This document shows positions 36,739 through 49,060 of a DNA stretch of 64,000 nt, piece by piece. The stretch spans positions 496,001-560,000 of the forward strand of contig JAPXFQ010002422.1 of the NCBI GenBank assembly GCA_028564705.1, written 5' to 3'. Made by a program: the position numbers and the translations under genes. Below the pieces are notes generated by a model, which was given only the letters and a program-made list of their open reading frames with translations, made no database searches and was not told where the DNA came from. This DNA is from Apricaphanius iberus (lineage: Eukaryota > Chordata > Actinopteri > Cyprinodontiformes > Aphaniidae). The stretch's first letter is position 1. Each line of letters opens with the position of its first letter.

Positions 36739-37396
36739 CAAGGAAATATGGACACGGGATAGTTATTGTAAACAATTACAACTTCCCATAGCAGTATTTA
36801 TTAAATAACAAAATCTTAAAGCCACCCAGCCTGCTGAGATAGAATTCTGTTTCAATTGAACCTTTTTTCCAACATGGTTAGGGGGCGACCAACCATCCTC
36901 CTTTCCGAGGACATGTCCACTTTTGACCTGCTGTCCGCTGCATTAGGGGGGATTTAACAGATTGATAAAAATGTCGGGGTTTTTATTGCTTTTCAGGGGA
37001 GCACACTTAATCCGTTTACAGTGAATGTGTCGGGGCAGACACCAAATGGCTTCGGGACTTTCAATTACCGTAACTCTTCTACCATTTGCGGCATCAACAT
37101 AATTCAAACGGATTCTCAAAGCTGAGACTCTGCACTTTTCAGTTGTATATCATACATTACAGTAATGTGATGTCATTTTCTGTATCAGACCCAGGACAAA
37201 CAGACTCAGCTGAGAGAACAGCAGGAGCAGAACCAGTGATTTAAGTTCATGACAGCAGACTTCTTTTGCTTTTACGGGTGTAAATAATACTATTACCTGT
37301 ATAACGTCAGTTTGGTATAGTCTGTCAATAATAGAACGAACACTACCCAGAAAATATTCAAGAGTCAGGGTAGATTTGGATCCAGATACGGACTAA

Positions 37397-38600
37397 GGGC
37401 CTGATTTATCAACAGTTTACACTTGTTAAAACCCGCGCAAACGGTACAGCGTCGCAAAAACAGGCTAAGCCTGATCTATCAAAACGCTGCAGAGAACATT
37501 GTGCCTTTTAAAGCCGCAGGAAGACGCACGCAATCCATTTAGCAATTTTGCTCTTGATGAATGTATAATGTGGGCGTTTCTGTAAACCACTAAATATTGG
37601 GAGATGAGGCAAACAAGTAGGCGTTCCAGGCGCAGTTTGATTTACTTAGCATGAAAATGTTTGCGCTAGCTATTTTAGCGTCTATTTTTTGCACTTCTGA
37701 AAAGCATGTCTTAATTTTGCACTGCCACATTCAACATTAGTTTGTTATTGACAAAAGATTTCATTCACACAATATAAACTAGGGTAATTAACACTCTAAT
37801 GGCCATAAACCTGACAGTTATGTAAATATTTACCCATTTCCCCCCCAAAGACGTATCATAACTCACTGCGTTCTCAGCATTTCTCCACTTGGTGAAGACG
37901 CACTGAGCGCACAGTGAGTTATAATCCAAGTGGATCCTCATTAGTTTCCTGGAGCCCAATTAATAAAATGTATTAATCATATACAATACCACAATGATAA
38001 TTGGCATTATATATGACATTTTAAAAACTAAATTCAGACATTTCAGATTGCAAATTTTTAAGATTACATTATTTTTACTGCAAGTTGACATTCAAGAGAG
38101 GCCACGATAATGTGTGATGCATTTCAACAACATTACTAGAATAAGGACATTTAAGCGACATATACATGCTGCAGTTTTTATCAGTTTAACCCTGCAGGAT
38201 TAAACATGCGCAGCATAGAGCAGCGCATGTACACCGCATGAATTACATTTATGACTGACAAACGAAAAACAGAATTAAGACCATTAATAGCCAAATAGTA
38301 ATAATGCTATAACAGCCAAAGAATTGATACATATGTCGTCGTCCTCCCCCCCTCTTTTTTTTGTGCCAAAGACGCATCATGAGACCATGCACATATTCCT
38401 CCTCTCTCTAGCCATGGTGCGGCTCGCATTAGTGGCCGCAAACTCCTCATCTGAATACTGCTACTTGCGCCTGATAAGAATTGCTCACGCAATTTTAGTA
38501 AATCCCTCGCAAATTAAGGACAACCCACTCGCGCAATTTTTTAGCGCCGCGCGCAAGTTTGTTGTCCTTGTCAGGAATCTATCAGGAATAAATCGGGCCC
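37397..38600. mobile_element. PIF/Harbinger-type non-autonomous element, 1204 bp
   Basis: Ends GGGCCTGATTTATCAA and (right, complement) GGGCCCGATTTATTCC flanked by TAA on both sides (37394-37396, 38601-38603), the 3-bp TWA duplication typical of PIF/Harbinger. Sub-terminal CGCAA/TTGCG motifs recur near both ends. The 101-codon frame at 38324-38629 crosses the right boundary, so it is not a transposon gene. Confidence 0.8.
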
Positions 38601-38681
38601 TAAATGTTTTGTCATCACAACCGCAGTAAGTCTTTCTGTTTCTCCACATAGTAAATATTTACCCAGCTTCATTCCAATAAG

Positions 38682-39513
38682 CAGTGTTATTAACGTTAAC
38701 GAAAACGAACGAAATAACGAAAACTAGAAGTAACTGTTAACTGAAAGGAAAATAAAAACGACAATTTCTGTAGGTCGTGCGTCTATCCGCTGTGCTGGTG
38801 GACAAATAATCCACCTCTAGTTTCTGATTGGTGGTGGGTTTTACTGGCTGTACTGCATTATTCCAACATGTCAGTCAAGTCGTCTGCGTTGCTCTGGTCC
38901 GACTAGTGTAATGTCAGCACAGGTTGAGAGAAAGCGCAAATGTGCAAAATGATCAAACGCATCATAGTACTCAAGGTAGCTTGGCTTTTGTGTTTTTGTT
39001 CTGCCACTCCGTGTTTGTATAGAACTGTAGCACCTGCATTAATTGCTTGGGTTTTTAATGCACAGCTGCTGTTATTGTGTGCCATATTTATTTTATACTT
39101 ACCTGATTTCTATGGTTGTTAATCTGGCCCATGTCAATACAGTTTAAAAAAAGCATACTTATTTTCTGAGATTTTTATATACAGTTTTTTGTTGTTGTCT
39201 TGCCCCGGTACATAACTTGTTTTACGAAAAGACTAAAACTTAAACTTAAACTAATAAAAACTAAACTGAAACTAAGCATATATAAAAACTAAAACTAAAC
39301 TACCTAACAAATGGTAAAGACTAAAGACGTAAAGGCTGGTGCCTATCTCCAGCAGTCAAAGGGCGAGAGGTGGGGTACACCCTGGAAGGGTCGCCAGTCC
39401 ATCGCAGGGACACATAGAGACAGACAGGACAAACAACCATGCACCCACACCTAAGGACAATTTAGATTGATCAATTAACCTGACAGTCATGTATTTGGAC
39501 TATTATAACCCTG
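38682..39513. mobile_element. DNA-transposon MITE with nested SINE fragment
   Basis: The left end CAGTGTTATTAACGTTAACG and right end CTATTATAACCCTG are imperfect inverted repeats. Sub-terminal AACGAAAAC and AAAACTAAACTGAAACTAA tracts are typical of one abundant fish family. The right arm is split at about 39333-39497 by SINE-derived sequence. Confidence 0.65.
39333..39497 (-). mobile_element. SINE 3'-half fragment
   Basis: GGCTGGTGCCTATCTCC...GTACACCCTGG...CCATCGCAGGG...GACAATTTAGA is the complement of the 3' half of the SINE at 30663-31024. It lacks the promoter head and sits inside the right arm of the MITE 38682-39513. Confidence 0.7.
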
Positions 39514-41824
39514 GTAAATAAGTTTTACAGTTTCTGTAGGCTATTACTTCTATTACTAATATCACTTCCTGGAATGGAAACTTCGGCGTACTAGATTTGT
39601 GGAACAGGATTCAGATTTGGATTAAGACTATTTGCGATCGCAACCGTAAGTATATCATATTCCGTACACTGCAAATGGATTCCCAGCTGTATTTAAATGT
39701 TTTATATATTACAGTTTTCGTTTCCTAGTATTACTGCTAATACTAATACTACTACCATGCATTGTGCTTTATTGACTTTATCTCAAATTACTTTTTTGCT
39801 TTTCCTTTTATCTCATGTCCTTATTGCTGAAAATATTTTGTAAAAACACAAGGATTGATTTTTCATAAATCATACATAACTGATATATTTATACTTGTAG
39901 AAATTCTTCTGATAAGGGGGCCACCCACCGGCATCTGCTATGAATGATTTTGGAGACAGAGTGCTGCTGATGCTGCTGGAGATGCTTCATACCTTCAACG
40001 AGCCTGGACCCAGATTTTAATCCTTGGCTATCAACTTCATTTCCAATCACCCAGCTATTTTTTATATGTTTTTTATTTTTATCATTTTGTTTTTGTTAGA
40101 TGAAGCAAAAAACGACAAAATGCCTCTGGACTGTATCTTTATGATCCGTTGCTCCTGTATGCAGTTGGTTATGCCTGAGGGAGTGTTCGGGCAAACCCAC
40201 AACCCTTTGTGGCAAATTGGAGGGAGGCACCATCTCTACTCTAAGTAAGCTCTGCAGTCTGATAGAGTCCAGACTCCAATGGCTGCCTCCCTCATGGCAG
40301 CGGGGAGAGACAAAGGTCTCGGGAGTATTTAGCAGGCTAAGGGAAACAAGGTCGGACGTAGCAGATGAGGCCAGCATTACTTTTATAAATATAATCAAGC
40401 TGCCCACAAGGACAAACAAAATGTGTGCAGCAATTTGGGTGTAGCTGCTGCCAGCTCGTGACATTTAGGTTGAATTTGACAGCTGCTTTGTGTTTAGTTG
40501 AATGGTCTGGCTCAGTTCATCTTGCCAATGTGACTGTTATCATGTTATAATGGATCACTACACATATCAGTATGGTTAGATGGCTCCTGCATTGTAGGAC
40601 TGACAAAAAACTCCATTAAAGTCTAAAATGAAATCCTTTTCCCTCTCCCTCACTTCTTGGTTCCTCCATTCCATCTTTTATTGCCGTTTTATCCCATTCT
40701 TCATCCACAGCTCTCTCACTCCTTTTCCTTCTCCCGTTTAAGGCCTAATGAGACGCCGTACCCGCCCACTGCCCATTTTATGCGTTTCTTAAGTGAAACC
40801 GCAGCCAGGCGAATGCTTAAAATGGAGAATGAACATTAAAATGTAAGTGACAGAGCAGGAAAAGTGTGATCGTTTGCATAGTTTGAGGCCCCATTGAGAA
40901 GTGAAATGGTCGGAAAACTGACACTGTTATGGTTCTGCTCAGAACCCATTTACTTCCACATGAACGAGAAATTTCCAGTAGTTATAGGAGTACTTTGAAT
41001 GTTACATATTTGCCTCAGTTTTATCTTGCTGATTGAAGATGTTTGATTGGAAAGGTGTGCAGATTATGCAAGGCCTTGCAAAAAGCTGTTATATCTTTTT
41101 TCACATTTTGGTTCAATACAACCCTTAAATAAACGTGTTTCATTAGAATTTTATTTAATCTGTCATAATTAGCAAATAAAAAAATTAAAAGAGTTTTCCA
41201 TTTGTATTGAGCCCCCACTACTCAGATGCCTGTAATTAAATTCCACTGCAAACATCTGCATTTATAAGTCACCACAGTAGCAAACCAGTGTGTAATTCAT
41301 TATTAATCCAGCTGTTATGTGAAGGCCTCAGAGGTTTGTTGTAGAATAATAGAGAACAAACAGCACCATAAACACCAAGGACCGGAGCAGGCAGGTCACG
41401 GGGAATGTTGTGGGGAGAAAATTTCACTCTCCAGATACAATTTTTATTACATTAGTTAACAATTTAGTATTCTTTCAAAGATATAGTTTTTTCAGTAGAT
41501 GTTCATGTAAAACTGCTTTCAAGTTTCTGGAGTTTATTTGTTTTAATCACAGTATTATATATTACACATAATATAATGAAATGTTGATTTGCTTATAAGA
41601 TTTTTGTAATTGTTTCTTTTGAAGCATGTACAACCTGGGTGTTTCATTTGAAAGGTTACATACACATTTTACTTATCTTTTAAAAAGTCCTACGAATTTT
41701 GACCAAAATGTTTCAAAAAGACATTGAAGCTAAAACTGTTCTTGAACCATTTCGAGCATAGATATGGCGGCTGTCTTTTTGAAAGGAACAAAACAAAAAT
41801 AAATTCCAGTCAGAACTGGTCTAA
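39514..41824. other. Intergenic stretch without recognised genes
   Basis: The 122-codon minus frame (40464-40096) and the overlapping 75-codon plus frame (40217-40444) lack domains and splice context. A CCTTGCAAAAAGCTGTTATA motif at 41072 followed by TTTCACATTTTGG may be a Tc1-type terminus. The rest is featureless. Confidence 0.35.
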
Positions 41825-42275
41825 TGGTGCATTCAGACCGCAGGCTTTGTCAGCGTCAGCAACGTCCAGATTACATGTTAAGTCTACGGTTGAGGCCGTT
41901 GGAGGAGCGTCGCAGTCTCTGCGGCGCTTCGTGAGCATTGGCGCCGTCAACTTTTCAAGCTTTTCCTGCGTTTCAAGTTTCAAAGCTCATAATTCTAGCA
42001 ACGCAGAACTTTAGCTAGTTGAACTTTTGATGGTCTTAACGCTCTTGACGCAGCACAGCAACCAGTCAGAACGTCTCACTGTAGTGACGTTGCCCGACGT
42101 CGACGCTGCCTAGCCAACCATGATCAGCGAGTGTTTAAAACATCCAGCAGAGAAAGACCCGCCTATGTGCTTTGCAAGGTTCAGCTTAAAAATGTATCTT
42201 CTGTGTACATGCGTCCAACTTGTCGCTTTATTAGCGTTGCTTGACGCTGACAAATCTTGCGGTCTGAACGCACCT
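41825..42275. mobile_element. Harbinger-like MITE, 451 bp
   Basis: The left end TGGTGCATTCAGACCGCA and right end (complement AGGTGCGTTCAGACCGCA) are inverted repeats with TAA on both sides (41822-41824, 42276-42278). The interior carries TTACATGTTAAGTCTACGG and GCAGTCTCTGCGG motifs shared with the next element. Confidence 0.65.
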
Positions 42276-42282
42276 TAATACT

Positions 42283-43155
42283 GCTTTCACACGGCCCCAA
42301 ACGCCAGCGATTGCGGCAAGATTACATGTAAAGTCTATGGTCGAGTACGTCAGAGTCTCTGCGGTGCGTTGTGTGCGTTGGCTCCGTCAATTTTTCAAGC
42401 ACCAATGTAGCAAACGCAAGCAACGCAGTAGTTCAGCTAGCTTAACTTTTGACGGACTTGACACAGTTCGTCAACCAATCAGAGCGTCTCACTGTAGTGA
42501 TGTCATTATACACGTATCTTGAATGAAGCGCGGGTCCAGTGAAAACATTTTCAACAAAACGCAGATTTCAAAAATCATAAATAGCACTTACTGAAGACAG
42601 ATGGACAGGCGCTCCTAAGGAGGAATAGAGCACCTATAGTTGGTGCTTTCTTGTGTTAAAAACTGTGAGCTTTCTTCAGCAAGATCAGTTAATGAACTAA
42701 AACTGTGTTTTTTACTCACTTGTCCCTACATTGTTGTATTTTCTTGATTATTTTCTAATTATACCTGCTCATTTGTATTCTAATATTCAAACTGATTTAT
42801 ACTGTGAACCACTCTTAATCATGCAAAGCACCTTGAATTGCCCTGTGTTGAAAGTGTGCTATACAAATAAAATTGCCTTGCCTTGGTGATTTTAACTCCG
42901 ATGCGGCCTAGTAGGTTGTAAATTGGGTGCGGGACAGGCGGGACATGTGAAGAATGGGAGCTGATGCACCCAATTCTGTCTAGCTTTATCTAGCAAATAA
43001 AGTCAAGCCACTCTCTCGATACAATCCACCATAGTTCAGAAAGTCCGGCCGGCACTCTTCTTTGCTCAGAAGCAAACGTTGGAAGCCAAAACTACATGCG
43101 TCAAACTACATGGGTTGGGTGCGTTGGTTGACGCAGACGCAGTCTGAATGCTCCA
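42283..43155. mobile_element. Second, related MITE copy adjoining the first
   Basis: TTACATGTAAAGTCTATGG (about 42325) and AGAGTCTCTGCGGTGCG repeat the interior of the 41825-42275 element. The right end (about 43110-43155) contains TTGACGCAGACGCAGTCTGA, similar in complement to its TIR. The copy is split by a retroposon tail at 42650-42882. Confidence 0.5.
42650..42882 (+). mobile_element. LINE/SINE 3' end with (TTGCC) tail
   Basis: CACCTTGAATTGCCCTGTG and TGTGCTATACAAATAAAATT end in TGCCTTGCC. The same tail occurs at 46366-46444. Imperfect flanking repeats TTGGTGCTTTC (42639-42649) and TTGGTGATTTT (42883-42893) may be the target duplication. Confidence 0.5.
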
Positions 43156-44553
43156 TAAGTGGTATTGTCAGTTGATATTGTCAGTAATACGATCTTGAAA
43201 ACAGGGGCATATATTAAATTTTATATCCGCCTATTTATTTTCTAAACATCCATGCTTTAAAAGTAGCTTTACATTGGATTGGTGGACTAAAACACACTGT
43301 TAGATTAAAGCATGAAGTTACCTTTACCCACTCCACATTTGTCAGTAATAGATAAAAGAATTGTATTTTGCACATGTTCTTCTATTTAAAGTATTAATAA
43401 GTTCCTACATGGTTCCAGAAAATGTGCCCTCAGCAGGGTTTAATGCATAAATTATGCATAAAAATCTAAAAAAATAACTTGTCTTCTCAAACAAAGCTAC
43501 ATGGCTTCCCCCATGTTGTATTTTCTTTAAGAAGTGTGTCAAAAGGAATGATTTTCTCAAACAGTTGAATGCTAGAATATGACCCTTAAATGACATTCTG
43601 GTCCACACTTCTTACCTGTTGGTGGCAGTAATGCACCCATTCCTTGCTTGTCAGCCGTGAATTAATGTCAAGAAGAAGAATCACGCTGTTAGGAGCATGC
43701 TGCTTGGTAGTTAGGATGTAAAAATCCGAAAAACTACACGCAAGAAAGGAATTTAGGTTTTTGGCGGCAGAGTTGGATTGATGAGGACTTGCAGATTAAA
43801 TACTTTATTGGAGTACATTTCCTAGACGTAAAGTTATTGTTTTTGATTGATAAGATGGCGGTGTGGATGTGTAGGCACAGCTAAGAACGATAACATTTAC
43901 ATTCTATTTCTTTCTGATTGTATCAGGATAGTTTCAGTGGCGGGTAGAAAAATAAGAGAACCGACAGGGAAGGAATGCTTGTTGTTGTGTTTTCTGCTGT
44001 TGTTAACTGGTTTGCGAACAACTCCTTATTTTTACTGAGCCGGTTGTTTGGCGGCGTCTGCTAATTTCCGCGACTTAACCACAGCTCCTACTGAGCGACA
44101 ATGTTCTATGAGGGCTCACTTATATACACAAACCGATACACAGCATAGTTGTGACAGTGGCTCAATCACGGTTCATTTGGAGAACAAAAACAAACGTCCT
44201 GACCACCGATTCTAGAACAGATCGATCGTTGGGGACAACTCCAGAACCTACCTCCATCAGTCCTTTTATTAATGATGCATAATATGAATATTTAAATAGA
44301 AAGAGCGTCCAAAAGGGCCGTTTTGACCCGGAAATATTTAACACACTGAAAACGGGAGGTAAAAACGCTAAGGCATTTAAATGAAAAACAGGGTCCGCCC
44401 AAAATAAGATGCAGCCCCCGAGCTAAATATCCCTGAACAGTCTGCTAATGAGAGGATGGACACTTGGTGCAGACAAGAAACTGCTAGTGTTCATGTCAAA
44501 CCTCCATGTTTTAACCGGTGGTGTTTAAATAGCCGTGCCCCCTTCCTTTTAAT
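43156..44553. other. Intergenic stretch without recognised genes
   Basis: GTTGGTGGCAGTAATGCACC (43618) followed by AAGAAGAAGAA (43671) recalls a common fish repeat. No exon, RNA or complete element identified. Confidence 0.4.
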
Positions 44554-44561
44554 ATAACCAC

Positions 44562-45461
44562 TAGGGATGTCCGATATTATCGGCCAATTTTGGCATTAAA
44601 ATGTAATATCGGAAATTATCGGTATGGGTTTTTATTTTTTCAATAAGATGAGTTTTTCACACCATACACATATTATATATCAAACTCTTCAGCTACTTCT
44701 TTTCTCTCTCATAATGTAAAAAGTATTTATATACTATCTCAAATATTTTTGAGATAGTATTTGTTTGAGACAACTTTCAATTTAAGGTAACTTTAACAAA
44801 GGACTGAATTTTGTTTACTGGGCTCTAATCTGTCACTGTTTCCTCTTTGTGACACTGTTTTAATTTGCACATTTGGTTACTTGAAAGATGGCTAATTAAG
44901 TCAATGTTGTTGTTTGATTGTATTAAATTATGGCCACTGGCCAGTTACACGTAGAGCTAAATTAATGCAGTGTTTAAGTCCACTTTATTTTTAAGATTGT
45001 AGTACCCAAAGTAGGTTAATTATTGGCCCTGCTTAAATGTTTGCTGGTTTTTTATTTTTTATTCTTGTTTCAGTTGTTTCCACTCTACCTCAATGCTATA
45101 AAGGTATAATGTTGGTTACATTTTCTAAAATTAGAAATTTGTCCCGAGGTGTGGGCCTTTGTCAGTATTCTCTGTGTGAGAACATGTTCCAGCTACTTTT
45201 GAAGACAAAATAAAAATGGCACCATTTTCAAACGCCTAACTAAAATTCTAGTACTTATTACATTTTCTACATTTTTAAAGCTCAAGTATGCATGATACAA
45301 CATATTTCATTGTAGTTACCTAAAAGGGTTTATTAGTTTTTGTTTTTTATGAGGGAGGGTCCCCACATATTGGTATCGGTTTATATCGGTATCGGAAATT
45401 ACGAGTTAGGCTATATTGGTATATAGGATATCGGTAGAAAAGCCAATATCGAACATCCCTA
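44562..45461. mobile_element. Non-autonomous hAT element, 900 bp, perfect 8-bp TSD
   Basis: Ends TAGGGATGTCCGATAT and (right, complement) TAGGGATGTTCGATAT, with identical octamers ATAACCAC at 44554-44561 and 45462-45469. Sub-terminal ATCGG-rich motifs occur on both sides. The AT-rich interior has no transposase; an inverted ATACTATCTCAAATA / TTTGAGATAGTAT hairpin lies at 44730-44760. Confidence 0.9.
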
Positions 45462-46065
45462 ATAACCACAGTATTTATACTTCCACTCCATCTTTGGCTA
45501 GCTAAATAAACAATACATATATTAAGAAAAAGTTACAGTTAACAGTGTGAAACTCTTGAAAAGGATTATTTTGACTGAGAAAATATTGTAATCGCTGTGG
45601 ATTTGGAATCAATAATGACACCAGAGTTTGAACAGCTGAGCTGCAATTCAATCAATGCATCCATGGACAGGTTAATCCAACACACTTCCAGGTAACTCAC
45701 ACTACTAAAATCATACTATTAAGCCCCACTGGACATAAAGTAAAACTAGATTTTTGTTGGGCACTAAAGGTAAACCTGATTATAAGTTGTAAGATCTCAG
45801 AACATAATTACAATGAGTTTCGCGCATTAAAACAATAAAGTTTACTCTGAATTCATCACCCCAAATCAAAGAAGGTTGGGAAGGTATGTTAAATTTAAAT
45901 AAAGTTGTTACTTTGTTTAATAATCTGTACCTGTATTACCTTTAAAATAATCAAAAATAAATTATTTAATGTGTTCCTTATTAATTTTATTGATTTTTTC
46001 CCCCTGAACAAACATGTATTTAAATTTTGGTTCTTGAAACACATTCATAAAAAGTTGGATCAGTA

Positions 46066-46250
46066 AAGGGATGCAACGATACCACTTTTTTGAAACCGAT
46101 ACGATACTGATACTTGGATCTGATAAAATGCCGATACTGAATACCAATGCCAATATTTCTACCACACAAAGAAAATACAATAAATTGGAAGACAGTTTTT
46201 ATTCTCTGCTTGTTACAACAAATGATGGTGAATTAGATAAAAAAAAAAGA
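46066..46250 (+). mobile_element. hAT-type terminal fragment
   Basis: AAAGGGATGCAACGATACC then GAAACCGATACGATACTGAT: a GATAC-rich sub-terminal region characteristic of fish hAT MITEs. The opposite end was not found. Confidence 0.45.
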
Positions 46251-46320
46251 TAAAAAATAGAGAGATCTTTGGCTCTATATCAATGAAATAAAAATGTTAA
46301 AGTGCAACGAGACTTGATTA

Positions 46321-47357
46321 TCCTTATCTACATCTCAATGGAACAGAAGTGTAAGTTACCTTTGCTTTTAAGCACCTTGAATTACCTTGTGTTGAAAGTG
46401 TGCTATAGAAATAAAATTGCCTTGCCTTGCCTTGCCTTGCCTTGCCTTTGCCAAGGGTTCTGACACAACCCCATACCATGACAACATTCATGGATGATCC
46501 TTTTCTTCTTTTTGTCCAGAGCACACTGTATCGCCCCCCCCCAAAAAAAAATACCAGAAATCCTGATTCATCTAACCACAGTACATGTTTCCACTGTGTG
46601 ATGGTCCATCCCAGATGCTTCTGAGCCCAGATAGGTTGACGGCACTCCTGTACAGTGTTAACATAGGGCGTCCTTGAAGCAATTTAAAGTTGTGTCATTT
46701 CTGGATATGACTACGTATTGTGGCACTAGAAAAATGTTTCCCTAAGTAGTCCCTAGCCCATGGGATGATATGAATGACAATTCTTGATGCAGTGCCGTCT
46801 GAGGGATCAGAGACCATGGTTGTTCAGCTTAAGCCTGCACCCTTGTCCCTTGTGCACTGAAATTCCTCCAGATTCATTGAATCTTTTAATTATTTTATGC
46901 ACTGTTGAAGGTGAAATATCCAAATCTCTTCCCATCTTTCTTTGAGAAACTTTTTAATCAATTCAATAATTTTCTCACATATTTTTTGGCAAAGTGGCGA
47001 TCCTCAGCCTATCTTTACTCCTAAAGGACTAGACCTTTTTGGATGCTGTTTTTGTACCTAATCATAATTACAATCATCTTTTTGAAATCATATCTTTATT
47101 TAACCAATTTACATGATTACTACCACTAAATTGCTCCTGTCCCGACCTTTTGTAGAATGTGTTGCCGGTCTGAATGGCAGGAAATGGTGTATATTTAACA
47201 ATGAAATTAGGTTGACCAGAGAAACATTAAATATTTTGTGTTCATATTGTCTGCAATGAAATGCCACTCAAAGTAAATTTAGAAATCGATACTTTCTTTT
47301 TTAATTCGTGTTTCACATACTGCTCCAACTTTTTCTGATTTCAGTTTGTTGCTTGTT
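46321..47357 (-). mobile_element. Tc1/mariner element, N-terminal two thirds
   Basis: The 5' end is at the right (complement of ACTTTC...CTGCTCCAACTTTTTCTG at about 47293-47340). Decayed transposase runs leftwards: VREIIE-type HTH region (47000-46900), TASRIVIHIIPWARDYLG (about 46805-46740), SHSGNMYCG...ESG (about 46610-46560), and LWTKRRKGSS then VVMVWGCVR (46520-46450). Frames break repeatedly, and the C-terminal third beyond 46340 is missing. Same family as the remnant in the rps6ka4 intron. Confidence 0.8.
46366..46444 (+). mobile_element. Retroposon tail inserted in the Tc1 element
   Basis: TTTTAAGCACCTTGAATTACC...TATAGAAATAAAATTGCC ending in (TTGCC)n, flanked by CCTTTGC at 46359-46365 and 46445-46451. 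Removing insert and one flank restores the expected continuous Tc1 sequence, so the 7-bp repeat is a real target duplication. Confidence 0.75.
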
Positions 47358-47832
47358 TCAGTAGATGCTACTGATTGAACTTAAAACACAAATTACAATG
47401 AAAAAGATAAGAACATAGCTCAGTTTAATCGGAATTAAAAAGAAATGTTGACAAATTAGGCATATTTGAGTAAAAGGAACTCATTTTTAAATGGAATCAA
47501 AATCTGGGTTTACAATGTGTAGAGACAAATCCCCAAAAACTTGCAACGGTAATCACAGCAAGAAATTCTACAAGAAATTCCACAGATGGTTTGTTGCTCT
47601 GGCATGTGTTTTATATGTTTTATTATATTTTTTATTAGCTTTTATCTGCTGATTTGTCTGGTCTATCACCTAATATCCCATTAAATACATTCAAGTTTTT
47701 GGTTATAATGTGATAGAGTGTAGCAAAATGGTAGAAATAATTTTACAAAGCATCTATTTAATGGAAATTGCTGTGAGCTATATGAAAAGGGCGGTAAAAC
47801 GGCCCTGTTTAAAACTTCACACCCTGCACATA
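47358..47832. other. AT-rich intergenic stretch
   Basis: No gene or repeat family recognised. Confidence 0.4.
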
Positions 47833-47836
47833 TTAA

Positions 47837-48260
47837 AGGTTGGATATGGAACGTAAGAAGTTTAACTGACTAGTAACGTTAGCCAAGTTAGCAAGTGAGT
47901 TAGCTTACCGATCCAGGAGGAAAGTCACAGTTTCCGTGTGTTTGATGTCGTGGAAATGTTTTATGTGGGTCCATGTAGAGTAGGCTACATCTAAATTTAC
48001 TCTATTTTGTGCTTGTCTCCCATCACTTCTCTCCTGAGACAGATAACGATATCTCCGGGGCTCTGAAGCAGCTGCTTGACTTGCCGACTTACCGACCACG
48101 TTGTTGGAACATAGAGCCCGTAACTGTCAACCTCCAATAGTGGTCGCTACTGGCTGGTAGATGTAAACATAACATCATTGTTGTGCCCATTAAAATGTAA
48201 ACCTTTTTAATATTTTATTTCAAATATGATTTTTTTTAGGAAAATTTCCACAATCAACCT
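47837..48260. mobile_element. TTAA-flanked MITE, 424 bp
   Basis: TTAA at 47833-47836 and 48261-48264. The ends AGGTTGGATATGGAA and (complement) AGGTTGATTGTGGAA agree at most positions. The TTAA target and AGG start suggest a piggyBac-like family. The small minus frame 48099-47905 has no domain. Confidence 0.65.
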
Positions 48261-48910
48261 TTAAATCAATCATCTATAGATTATAATAGGTTGCTCTCCA
48301 GTATTAAAACACATTGTTTTTTGACCTGAAGGCTTCTATGAAAATGTATACACAATATTACATAAAAAATGATATTTCTTTCAAAAAGGCAGTAGAATAA
48401 ATAAATAAATAAATAAAAGAAATTGTATTTTCCTTTTCCCAGCTCGTTCTGGCACAGCAGGCCTGGTATTACAGCTCTAGGATGTTTTCTCCAAAATAAA
48501 TGGACCACCAAGGGACTCCATTTTCACAGAGTTTGTTCAGAAAATTTCTCCTGAGATGAGTCTTGATGCTCACATAAAACCGTAAAGGTATCTTGTTTAT
48601 CTTTCTATTAAGCCATGAAACAAAAAATACCTTCCAAGGCCACACAAAGGAGTTCATTCATACATGAGTAGTGTGATAATGAGTGAAATGCTGGAGCTTT
48701 TGCAGACTGTTGAATGAACAGGGATCACTTAAGGAGTAAATCTAACATCATATCAAAGAGAAATGTTTGATTTTTTTAGTTCTTTTTTATCCTGGGGCAT
48801 AATACAGCCCCCTCCCAATGTTTTACAGATATTCTTTATTTTTGTATTTTTTTTTATAAACTCAAATGCCCAATGCTTTACTTCTAATGCAAGTACCACA
48901 GCACTGTTCC

Positions 48911-49060
48911 ATTAAAAGGGAACTCCAATGATTTTACACATCACAGTGTATTTACAGGTGTGGAGGAGCACTACTGTGAGCAAAAATTGCATAAAGGCCC
49001 TTTGTGCTGCTCCCTGTGGATATATGTGCTATATTTAGCGTAGTTTGGGCGCAGTATGAT
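48911..49060. repeat. Possible MITE end (AAAAGGGAACTCC type)
   Basis: ATTAAAAGGGAACTCCAATG then TTTTACACATCACAGTG and TTTGTGCTGCTCCCTG resemble a dispersed fish repeat. The far end was not identified. Confidence 0.35.

Noticed and set aside
40096..40464. 122-codon minus-strand frame with a hydrophobic stretch
   Set aside because: No family motif, overlapped by a plus frame in the same interval, atypical composition; treated as chance.
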